The notes beneath the pieces were generated by a model. That model worked only from the letters and a program-made list of their open reading frames with translations, was not told the DNA's origin and searched no databases. From Nocardioides sp. (GTDB taxonomy: Bacteria; Actinomycetota; Actinomycetes; Propionibacteriales; Nocardioidaceae): 6,614 nucleotides of DNA. Location of the stretch: contig JAHEXO010000132.1 of the NCBI GenBank assembly GCA_023252065.1, positions 1 through 6,614 on the forward strand. The letters run 5' to 3'. Shown one piece after another: positions 1 to 4,842 of this stretch. Numbering within the stretch: the stretch's first letter is position 1; each line of letters opens with the position of its first letter. Made by a program: the position numbers and the translations under genes.

Positions 1-1
1 G

Positions 2-814
2 CGCTACGTCCCGGTCGACCCGGCGATGGTCCAGTCCCACGTCGTCGGGCCGCTCAGCCAGCAGGGCGCCGAGCTGCTCAACGAGTCCTCGGAGTCGGCT
101 CTGGCGTTCGGACAGCTGTCGCAGGCCTGGCGCCGTTCGCCGACGGCCTCTCGCGGCCCGATCTCGGAGTTCCGCGACGCCGCCATCGGCACCTTCATCG
201 CAGGCGCCGTCGCCGAGGCCGAGTTCGAGCTGCTCACCGCACAGCCACAGGCAGACCGCGACCGGCAACGTGCCAGCCTCAAGGCCGAGCTCGAGCGCGA
301 CAGCGCGGCCCTCGACCGTGGGGTGAAGATGCGCACCCTCTACCAGCACAGCGCCCGCCGGAACACGCCCACCCGCGAGTACGTCGCCGAGGTGAGCGCC
401 CTGGGCGCCGAGGTGCGCACCCTCGACGAGTTCTTCAACCGGATGATCGTGGTCGACCGCCGGCTGGCGATCATCCCGGGCAACCCCGACCTGTCGGTCG
501 CGATGGCGGTGCGCGAGCCCGGGCTGGTGGCCTACCTCGCCGACGTCTTCGAGCGGGCCTGGGAGCGGGCCCGCCCCTTCACCAACAGCGAGCGCTCGAT
601 GATGAACGACATCGCCCGCGAGCAGCGGGCGATGACGATCCGGATGCTGATCGAGGGCCACTCCGACCCGGTCAGCGCCAAGCGCCTCGGGGTGAGCGCC
701 CGGACCTTCGCCGGCTACGTCGCGGACCTGAAGTCGGAGTACGACGCCGAGACCCGCTTCCAGCTCGGCTACACGATGGGGCAGATGGGCGTCTCCGGCC
801 TCGAGTCCGACTGA
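2..814 (+). CDS. TrmB/LuxR-like transcriptional regulator, 3' part (5' end outside window)
   Basis: The reading frame is open from the first full codon at base 2, before the first ATG at 26, so the gene starts upstream; 270 C-terminal residues are visible. Residues about 113-161 (TLYQHSARRN..., then VRTLDEFFNRMIVVDRRLAIIPGN) resemble the effector/PLD-like segment of TrmB-type regulators. Residues about 205-255 (REQRAMTIRMLIEGHSDP, then AKRLGVSARTFAGYVADL) read as a C-terminal LuxR-like helix-turn-helix. An N-terminal winged helix, usual in this architecture, would lie in the missing part. The likely role is cytoplasmic DNA-binding regulation; the ligand and targets are unknown. The gene converges on the small secreted-peptide gene at 959-1099 across a shared hairpin. 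Family assignment is by recognition of the sequence style; the detailed function is not known. Confidence 0.82.
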   Translation, partial: RYVPVDPAMVQSHVVGPLSQQGAELLNESSESALAFGQLSQAWRRSPTASRGPISEFRDAAIGTFIAGAVAEAEFELLTAQPQADRDRQRASLKAELERDSAALDRGVKMRTLYQHSARRNTPTREYVAEVSALGAEVRTLDEFFNRMIVVDRRLAIIPGNPDLSVAMAVREPGLVAYLADVFERAWERARPFTNSERSMMNDIAREQRAMTIRMLIEGHSDPVSAKRLGVSARTFAGYVADLKSEYDAETRFQLGYTMGQMGVSGLESD

Positions 815-847
815 GCCCGTCGGCGGTCTCGTCCCCGGAAGCGAAGA

Positions 848-878
848 ACGGGGGGACGGAGCGAGTCCGTCCCCCCGT
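848..878. terminator. Perfect 13-bp hairpin between convergent genes
   Basis: Bases 848-860 (ACGGGGGGACGGA) are perfectly complementary to 866-878, with a 5-nt loop GCGAG. It lies 34 nt past the stop of the regulator and about 80 nt past the stop of the minus-strand peptide gene, so it can serve both. There is no T-run on the + side; on the - side it is followed by TTCTTCG, slightly richer in U. GC-rich hairpins without a U-tract are common actinobacterial terminators. Confidence 0.7.
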
Positions 879-958
879 ACCGACTCGAGTCCGGCCAGGT
901 GGTCTGAGCCGGCAGGCCCGTGTGGGGAACGGACGCCGACGTCCTCGAGTCGTCGTGG

Positions 959-1099
959 TCAGTGGTGAGGCGTTGGTGCAGCGAAGCAGGTCGGGCAGTA
1001 CCAGCTGGTGTCCGCGTGAGCGGGCGCCGCGATGCCGAACGTGCCCAGGCTCATCACCGCGGTGATGGCCAGCAGGCCGATCGTGCGCATCTTGTTCAT
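959..1099 (-). CDS. Small secreted peptide precursor (46 aa) with CPTC motif
   Basis: A short minus-strand frame starts with ATG at 1099 and ends with TGA at 959-961. The N-terminus is MNKMRTIGLLAITAVMSLG, with K3/R5 followed by a hydrophobic core and the signal-peptidase I motif A27-H28-A29. Cleavage there would release a 17-residue peptide, DTSWYCPTCFAAPTPHH. The mature part has an aromatic-rich SWYCPTCF segment with two Cys in CxxC spacing (C35, C38) and a His-His terminus. A GGGAGG-type ribosome site lies upstream (1110-1117). The complete secretion signal, the RBS and the clean stop argue that this is a real gene and not chance. I do not recognise a family. Options are a secreted signal peptide, a small metal- or disulfide-bonded factor, or a peptide antimicrobial. 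It converges on a TrmB/LuxR-like regulator. Confidence 0.72.
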   Translation of the reverse strand: MNKMRTIGLLAITAVMSLGTFGIAAPAHADTSWYCPTCFAAPTPHH

Positions 1100-1109
1100 G
1101 AGTTCCACG

Positions 1110-1117
1110 TCCTCCCT
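1110..1117 (-). promoter_or_regulatory. Ribosome binding site of the small secreted peptide
   Basis: The minus strand reads AGGGAGGA about 10 nt before the ATG at 1099. The purine run is strong; the spacing is a little long. It supports translation of the 46-codon gene. Confidence 0.55.
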
Positions 1118-1165
1118 GTGGGGTGTTGTTCACCCTTACCCATTGTCGGGGAGGTCGCTGCAGCA

Positions 1166-1237
1166 TGGCTCAGTAGCGGTGGCTCAGAAACTTGCAATGC
1201 ACATTCCTGCAGTGCCCGAGCGTGGCAAGCCACCGCT
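1166..1237. repeat. Direct and inverted repeat cluster upstream of the peptide gene (possible operator)
   Basis: TGGCTCAG occurs at 1166-1173 and again at 1180-1187 (14-bp period). AGCGGTGGCT at 1175-1184 is perfectly inverted at 1228-1237 as AGCCACCGCT, 43 nt apart. The cluster lies 67-138 nt upstream of the peptide start, where a promoter/operator would be expected. No convincing -10/-35 pair was found; TTGCAA with TACTGA 16 nt later on the minus strand is only a weak candidate. Confidence 0.3.
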
Positions 1238-1260
1238 GCACGGATCCGACCATACGCCTG

Positions 1261-1289
1261 GGGCCCCGTCGTTGTCTGCGACGAGGCCC
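1261..1289 (-). terminator. Terminator of tRNA-Ser(GCU)
   Basis: Bases 1261-1271 pair with 1279-1289 around a 7-nt loop, 11 nt downstream of the tRNA on the minus strand. The one non-Watson-Crick position (1266/1284) is a G-U wobble in minus-strand RNA but a C-A mismatch in plus-strand RNA. The structure therefore fits minus-strand transcription. There is no U-tract. Confidence 0.6.
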
Positions 1290-1299
1290 GCCGGCGTAC

Positions 1300-1391
1300 T
1301 GGCGGAGGCGGCGGGATTTGAACCCGCGAGAGGGATTAACCTCAACCCGCTTAGCAGGCGGGCGCCATAAACCGGGCTAGGCGACGCCTCC
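1300..1391 (-). tRNA. tRNA-Ser(GCU)
   Basis: Read on the minus strand from 1391, the acceptor GGAGGCG pairs with CGCCTCC at 1310-1304. The anticodon arm is CCCGC-CTGCTAA-GCGGG with anticodon GCT, which decodes AGC/AGU. A long class II variable arm follows (TTGAGGTTAATCCCTC region). The T arm is GCGGG-TTCAAAT-CCCGC. The discriminator is G (1303) and the CCA end is encoded (1302-1300). Length is 92 nt with CCA. All elements fit a serine tRNA. It lies 45 nt downstream of the PH-domain gene on the same strand. Confidence 0.95.
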
Positions 1392-1405
1392 CCGACAGCG
1401 AGCAC

Positions 1406-1411
1406 AGGCTA
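1406..1411 (-). promoter_or_regulatory. Possible -10 element of tRNA-Ser(GCU)
   Basis: TAGCCT on the minus strand matches the actinobacterial TANNNT -10 pattern. It is placed so that transcription would begin about 8 nt before the tRNA 5' end. No good -35 hexamer is visible at the matching distance, so this is tentative. Confidence 0.28.
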
Positions 1412-1436
1412 CAAGGCCCGCGCCGCACGCTCCGAA

Positions 1437-1940
1437 TCAGGCCGGGTCGTCCGCTCGGCCCGCTGAGTCGGGGTCGTCGCTGTGCGCATCGCGCAGCCGG
1501 CGGCGTACGTCGACGGCGACGGCGTCGGGATCGGCGGCCAGCGCGGCCATGGGCAGTCGGGTCGCCCGACCGTCGCGCAGCTGCAGCACCAGGCACGGCT
1601 CGCCGCTGGGGCTGCTCGCGGCCAGCTCGGTGACGTCGGCCCACCGCGAGGAGGTGGCTCCGATCCCGCCGAGCAGCCGCACGACGTACCCCTCGGAGGT
1701 CAGGCGCAGGGCCCAGGCGACGCGCAGCAGCCACCAGGCCCAGACGCCCACGAGCACGAGCCCGATCACGGCGACGGTCCCGGCCGGCGCCCATCCGCCC
1801 CCCACCAGCAGGCCGACCACGGTGGCCAGGAGCACGAGGATCGCCAGGGTGACCAGGCTGCGCCCCACCAGGCGGGCGCCCAGGGCGGTTGCCAGGCGGT
1901 ACGACGAGGGGGCGGACGAGTCGGGCACGGGACGATTCAA
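1437..1940 (-). CDS. Two-TM PH-like domain membrane protein
   Basis: The product is 167 residues. Two hydrophobic segments lie at about residues 24-47 (LVGRSLVTLAILVLLATVV...) and 54-76 (GTVAVIGLVLVGVWAWWLLR). After them comes a soluble region with the short beta-strand pattern LRLTSEGYVVRLLGG, SSRWADVTEL and LVLQLRDGRATRLPMAALA. This is typical of actinobacterial bacterial-PH-like domain proteins anchored by two TM helices. The C-terminal tail is acidic. The role is unknown; such proteins are membrane-associated and usually uncharacterised. The start is uncertain: TTG at 1940 is the most upstream start in frame and GTG at 1928 is an alternative, and neither has a clear Shine-Dalgarno. The gene is divergent from the helical protein at 2071 and upstream of tRNA-Ser(GCU). 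Confidence 0.78.
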   Translation of the reverse strand: MNRPVPDSSAPSSYRLATALGARLVGRSLVTLAILVLLATVVGLLVGGGWAPAGTVAVIGLVLVGVWAWWLLRVAWALRLTSEGYVVRLLGGIGATSSRWADVTELAASSPSGEPCLVLQLRDGRATRLPMAALAADPDAVAVDVRRRLRDAHSDDPDSAGRADDPA

Positions 1941-2070
1941 CTGAAACCGTTGCCGGATCGGCCAATCCCCACGGTTCCCGACCTTGCCCAGTCGGGCACG
2001 AAGGGTGGACAGTGGTCAGCAACCGCCCGCCCCCCACGCCGGCGGGTCCCGGCCCCACCTGGGAGGTCCC
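1941..2070. promoter_or_regulatory. Divergent intergenic region
   Basis: The 130-nt gap between divergent genes must hold promoters for both. Visible structure: CCCGAC (1977-1982) and GTCGGG (1991-1996) form a 6-bp dyad. GTCGGGCACG occurs at 1920-1929 and again at 1991-2000, a 10-bp direct repeat. No clear -10/-35 pair stands out. Confidence 0.35.
2061..2066 (+). promoter_or_regulatory. Ribosome binding site deciding the start at 2071
   Basis: GGGAGG lies 4 nt before the ATG at 2071. It favours that start over an in-frame ATG at 1984, whose extra residues are Pro/Arg/Gly-rich and look like translated intergenic DNA. Confidence 0.65.
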
Positions 2071-2430
2071 ATGGCGGCAACGACCGGCACCCTTCAGGAG
2101 CTTCTGCGGCCTCAGCACGGTCAGGACAACATCGACGCCTGGCGTTGGTCGGTCCGTCGCCAGCTCGTTCCGGTCCGCGACCGCCTCGCCCACGAGCCGC
2201 CCAGCCGCCGCGAGGCGTGGCTGTCGGCGCGCGCCGCCCGCGCGCTGCGGGAGCGCGACACGTTGCTGGCCAGGCTCAACCGGCTCGCCTCGCAGGTGTT
2301 GGTGGCCCACGACGTCGAGCGCGTGCGCTCCGACCTGAGCCGGCTGCTGGGCGACATCGACCGTCACGCCCAGCGGATGAGCGACCTGGCCTACGACGAG
2401 GTGGAGCTCGAGATCGGCGGCTCGGAGTGA
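2071..2430 (+). CDS. Hypothetical helical / coiled-coil protein (119 aa)
   Basis: The ATG at 2071 follows GGGAGG. The protein begins MAATTGTLQELLRPQHGQD and is charged and predominantly alpha-helical. Residues about 50-110 (WLSARAARALRERDTLLARL, then VRSDLSRLLGDIDRHAQRM) have heptad-like spacing of Leu/Val with Arg, Glu and Asp between, as in a coiled coil. The C-terminus is acidic (YDEVELEIGGSE). No catalytic motif, signal peptide or membrane segment is seen. I do not recognise a named family; it reads like a conserved actinobacterial hypothetical. It sits between the divergent PH-domain gene and tRNA-Ser(UGA), 56 nt before the latter. Confidence 0.72.
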   Translation: MAATTGTLQELLRPQHGQDNIDAWRWSVRRQLVPVRDRLAHEPPSRREAWLSARAARALRERDTLLARLNRLASQVLVAHDVERVRSDLSRLLGDIDRHAQRMSDLAYDEVELEIGGSE

Positions 2431-2438
2431 CGATCTCC

Positions 2439-2444
2439 TAGACT
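2439..2444 (+). promoter_or_regulatory. Possible -10 element of tRNA-Ser(UGA)
   Basis: TAGACT fits TANNNT and lies 42 nt before the tRNA 5' end in an otherwise GC-only stretch. The -35 region is not convincing. Confidence 0.3.
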
Positions 2445-2486
2445 CGGCGCCGCGTGCGGCGACCGGGCCTGCCCGGCCGCGCGCTC

Positions 2487-2575
2487 GGAGGGGTGCCGGA
2501 GTGGCCGATCGGAACCGCCTTGAAAGCGGTCGCTGGCAGAGATGTCAGCCGCGGGTTCGAATCCCGCCCCCTCTG
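2487..2575 (+). tRNA. tRNA-Ser(UGA)
   Basis: The acceptor GGAGGGG (2487-2493) pairs with CCCCTCT (2568-2574), with a G-U wobble at the terminal 1-72 position. The anticodon arm is ACCGC-CTTGAAA-GCGGT with anticodon TGA, which reads UCA and probably other UCN codons. The class II variable arm GCTGGCA/TGTCAGC forms 7 bp including one G-U pair. The T arm is GCGGG-TTCGAAT-CCCGC. The discriminator is G at 2575. The next three bases are CCC, so CCA is not encoded, unlike in the other serine tRNA. An IS element begins 5 nt further on. Confidence 0.95.
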
Positions 2576-2580
2576 CCCAT

Positions 2581-2605
2581 TGTGATGTCTCAGGACATCC
2601 CGGAC
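2581..2605 (+). repeat. IS terminal inverted repeat, left (distal to transposase start)
   Basis: It contains the 16-bp core TCAGGACATCCCGGAC (2590-2605), identical in inverse to 3888-3903. It also has its own dyad GATGTC-TCAG-GACATC (2584-2599). Confidence 0.82.
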
Positions 2606-2638
2606 GCCTGGACCTGCAGATGTGGGTTCGGGCGTTTG

Positions 2639-3822
2639 TCATTTGGGGGTCTGTGGTTGGTAGTCCCGTGCTGGGTTGATGGTGAGTTCGCGTAGGAGTT
2701 CGCCGGTGGCTGCGTTGACGACTCTGACGTCGAGGTCGTGGACGAGCAGGATGACGTGGGTTCGGGTGTGGGTTCGCCCGACGCCGATGTGGCGGAGTTT
2801 GCCGGCCACGCGCAGGGTGACGGTGCCGGACTTGTCGATGGTGTCGAAGCGGAGGCGGTCGTGGGTGTCGGTGGTGCGGTCGGCGGTCGGGGTGGCTTTG
2901 GGGCGGGCGGCGTAGACGGTGGCGGGGGTGGCCCGGTGTGGCAGCGACCGGTGGGGTCGGTGGTGGTTGTAGGCCTCGACGAAGGTGTCGAGGAGTTCTT
3001 GTAGCGCCTCGATGTGGTCGGCTGGTGGGGTTGGGCGCGCAGCCATCTCTTCATCGTCTGTTGGAAGCGTTCGACCTTGCCGCAGGTGGTGGGGTGGTTC
3101 GGTCGGGAGTTCTTCTGGGTGATGTGCAAGCGGCGCAGCTCGTGTTCGAGGTGGTTGCGGCCGCCGCGGCCCCCGGAGTAGCGGGTGGTGTAGACCATGC
3201 CGTTGTCGGTGAGGGTGGATGCCGGGTATCCGTGCAGGTCACAGGCCTGCCGGAAGGTAGCCAGCACGATCGGACCGGTGATGCGTGGATGGGCGGACAC
3301 GTCCAAGGCAAGGCGGGCGTGGTCATCGAGCCAGGTGATGATCTCGGTGTCGGCTCCGCGGGTGCCGTCGGGCAGCGTGAGTGGGTAGTGGGTGAAGTCG
3401 GACTGCCAGCACTCGTTGGGCATCGCGGCCTGGAAGCGGATGTAGGAGGACTTCGGCCGTTTGGATGGCTCGGGGGTGACCGCACCGGCCCGGTCCAGGA
3501 TCCGATGAATGGTGGACCGCGACACGGTGGTCTGGTGGTGCTGGGTCAGGTGCCATTCGATGGTCTCTGCACCGGCGTCCAGGCCGGCCTCGGTCAGCTG
3601 CTTGCGCAGTGCCAGCACCACCGCGACGGTCGCGTCTGCAGTGGCTTGGGGCGAGGTGTGGGGGCGGCGTGAGCGTGGTTCGAAAGCCGCTTCGCCCTCG
3701 GCTCGGTAGCGGGCCAACAGCTCATAGACCCAGGATCGGGACACCCCGTAGGCCTCTACGACCTCGGCGACCCGACGCTTCTCAACGGTGACAGCGGTGA
3801 TGACCAGGCGCGCTTTCGACAC
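2639..3822 (-). pseudogene. IS481-like transposase, frameshifted
   Basis: The start is GTG at 3822 (SKARLVITAV follows) with GAGGG 6 nt upstream. An in-frame TTG at 3840 is the alternative. The N-terminal helix-turn-helix is VAEVVEAYGVSRSWVYELLARY. The DDE catalytic core follows: D in NECWQSDFT, D in STLTDNGMVY and E in CGKVERFQQTM. At the four-C run (3027-3030) the frame breaks. Upstream it reads RWLRAQP, and the homologous continuation (PPADHIEALQELLDTF..., ending in NPARDYQPQTPK) is in the -1 frame, stopping at 2639-2641. Adding one C restores about 394 residues, normal for this subgroup. The DDE residues are all before the break, but the conserved C-terminal domain (NHHRPHRSLPHRATP onward) is lost and replaced by a Pro/Ser/Thr-rich out-of-frame tail running to 2590. 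Sequencing error is possible. Confidence 0.85.
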
Positions 3823-3828
3823 CCACGA

Positions 3829-3833
3829 CCCTC
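3829..3833 (-). promoter_or_regulatory. Ribosome binding site of the transposase
   Basis: GAGGG on the minus strand, 6 nt before the GTG at 3822, supports that start over TTG at 3840. Confidence 0.45.
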
Positions 3834-3841
3834 GGACCAAC

Positions 3842-3903
3842 GTCCGCCATGTCCTGGGACATCAGTCCGGTATGTCGTGAGACATGTGTCCGGGATGTCC
3901 TGA
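3842..3903 (-). repeat. Three tandem copies of the IS-end core, 23-bp period
   Basis: On the minus strand the core reads TCAGGACATCCCGGAC (3903-3888), TCACGACATACCGGAC (3880-3865) and CCAGGACATGGCGGAC (3857-3842), each exactly 23 bp after the previous. The inner two copies form dyads of the type ATGTC-N4-GACAT (3849-3862 and 3872-3885). The array lies directly upstream of the transposase start. This suggests transposase binding sites that also cover its promoter. Confidence 0.75.
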
Positions 3904-3912
3904 ACCAGCACA
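3888..3912 (-). repeat. IS terminal inverted repeat, right (proximal to transposase start)
   Basis: It matches the left end at 22 of 25 positions, with 16 consecutive matches in the inner part and TGTG at the tip. The outer arm of its ATGTC/GACAT dyad is degenerate, unlike in the left end. Confidence 0.82.
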
Positions 3913-3979
3913 CTGTCAGCCCGACCACCTCACTGCACCGGCTCCGTCCTCGTGACGTGGCCGTCTGCGTCTCGCCGAC

Positions 3980-3985
3980 TAGGTT
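3980..3985 (+). promoter_or_regulatory. Possible -10 element for a leaderless start at 3992
   Basis: TAGGTT matches TANNNT and ends 6 nt before the GTG at 3992, the geometry of leaderless actinobacterial genes. Its first three bases are also the upstream in-frame stop, which prevents any N-terminal extension. No good -35 hexamer was seen. Confidence 0.35.
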
Positions 3986-3991
3986 GCTGAC

Positions 3992-4801
3992 GTGGGCGAG
4001 CCGACGACCGATGCGCGCGGCGAGCTGCGTGCCGACTGCTCGCGCTGCTTCGCGCTGTGCTGCGTGGCGTCGGAGCTCACCCGGTAGGCCGACTTCGCGA
4101 TCGACAAGCCGGCCGGGGTGCCGTGCCTCCACCTGGCCGACGACCACCGGTGCTCGATCCACGACCGGCTCATCCCGTCCGGGTTTCCGGGGTGTGTGGC
4201 GTTCGACTGCTTCGGGGCAGGTCAGCGGCTCGCCCAGGAGACCTTCGGGGGCCGCGACTGGCGGACCCATCCGGACGTCACCGCGCCGATGATGGCGGCG
4301 TTCCCGGTGCTGCGCGGCCTCCACGAGCTGCTCTGGTACGTCCACGAGGCGCTCACGTGGCCGGGCGCCGACGTACCGGCTCTCCGGGCGGCGCTCGACG
4401 GCGTGTCGGCCGCCGCCGGCCGACCTCCCGACGAGCTGCTCGACACGGACGTCGCTGCGCTGCAGGCCACGGTGGCTGCGCTCCTGCGTACGGCGAGTGC
4501 GACCCGCCGGGAGGGCCTGGACGGCCCGGACCGGGCCGGGGCCGATCTCGCCGGTGCCGACCTCCGCGGCCAGGACCTGCGTGGAGCCTGCTTCCGGGGC
4601 GCCCTGCTGATCGGAGCGGACCTCCGTGGGGTCGACCTGTCCCTCGCCGATCTGCTGGGCGCCGACCTGCGCGGCGCCGACCTGCGCGGCGCGCGCTTGG
4701 AGGGCGCACTGTTCCTCACGCGAAGGCAGCTCGGCTCGGCCCGGGGCGATGCGACGACGACGGTCCCGGCCGTGCTGGAGGGACCGGCGCACTGGGGCTG
4801 A
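3992..4801 (+). pseudogene. Cys-cluster (YkgJ-like) plus pentapeptide-repeat protein with in-frame amber codon
   Basis: From GTG 3992 the frame encodes 269 residues but contains TAG at 4085-4087 (codon 32). Before it lies CSRCFALCCV (C16, C19, C23, C24, CX2CX3CC). After it come [10 protein letters not shown] and C45, C54, C68 and C73 in [20 protein letters not shown], the pattern of YkgJ-type Cys-cluster (Zn/Fe-S-like) domains. Residues about 182-241 form 12 consecutive pentapeptide repeats ([15 protein letters not shown], ...), which fold into a right-handed beta-helix. Related actinobacterial proteins have Ser at the TAG position, as I recall, so TCG to TAG is the simplest explanation. Reinitiation at GTG 4118 would give a 227-residue product lacking the first four Cys; no good RBS supports it. 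The biochemical role of the family is unknown. The stop lies 41 nt before the CDF transporter, so co-transcription is likely. Confidence 0.75.
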
Positions 4802-4830
4802 TGCCGTCGGGTGTCAGGATGGAGGCGACC

Positions 4831-4838
4831 GGAGGAGG
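4831..4838 (+). promoter_or_regulatory. Ribosome binding site of the CDF transporter
   Basis: GGAGGAGG, with 4 nt to the GTG at 4843, selects that start over ATG at 4801 or 4819. Neither alternative has a comparable site. Confidence 0.7.
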
Positions 4839-4842
4839 CGCA

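Larger units (their letters stand above)
2581..3912 (-). mobile_element. IS481-family-like insertion sequence (1332 bp)
   Basis: The element is delimited by 25-nt terminal inverted repeats (2581-2605 and 3888-3912, 22/25 identical) starting with TGTG, in line with the TGT...ACA ends of the IS481 family. It carries one transposase gene on the minus strand that fills nearly the whole length. No matching target duplication is evident: CCCAT precedes the left end and CTGTC follows the right end. The insertion is therefore old, has suffered rearrangement, or the outer boundary is a few bases off. The transposase is frameshifted, so the copy is probably not autonomous. Confidence 0.82.

Noticed and set aside
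881..952. CGACTCGAG (881-889) inverted at 944-952
   Set aside because: Only 9 bp, mostly the palindromic CTCGAG, which recurs by chance in GC-rich DNA. No feature needs it.
672..1166. Minus-strand 164-codon frame overlapping the regulator end and the peptide gene
   Set aside because: Arg/Pro-rich translation. The real minus-strand signal here is in a different frame (959-1099) with a signal peptide and RBS.
1482..2441. Long plus-strand frame across the PH-domain gene and the helical-protein gene
   Set aside because: It spans two supported genes in other frames and reads as Pro/Gly/Arg/Gln-rich shadow sequence without motifs.
3020..3045. Programmed -1 frameshift in the transposase
   Set aside because: The local sequence (CAA CCC CAC) is not an X-XXY-YYZ slippery heptamer, and IS481 transposases are normally single-frame. 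A one-base loss in the C-run explains it better.
2938..3672. Long plus-strand open frame antisense to the transposase
   Set aside because: Gly/Val-rich translation mirrors the opposite strand. The minus strand has a recognisable DDE transposase.
2487..3912. tRNA-integrated genomic island with an att duplication
   Set aside because: No copy of the tRNA 3' end occurs elsewhere in the window and no integrase is present. The inserted DNA is a simple IS with its own inverted repeats.
3782..4792. Long minus-strand open frame with repeated [17 protein letters not shown] units
   Set aside because: The repetition is the antisense image of the pentapeptide repeats on the + strand. There is no RBS, and the composition is that of a GC-rich shadow frame.
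4057..4842. N-terminal extension of the CDF transporter reading to 4057
   Set aside because: It overlaps the Cys-cluster/pentapeptide gene in another frame, translates to Arg/Pro/Gly-rich sequence unlike any CDF N-terminus, and ignores the GGAGGAGG site just before GTG 4843.
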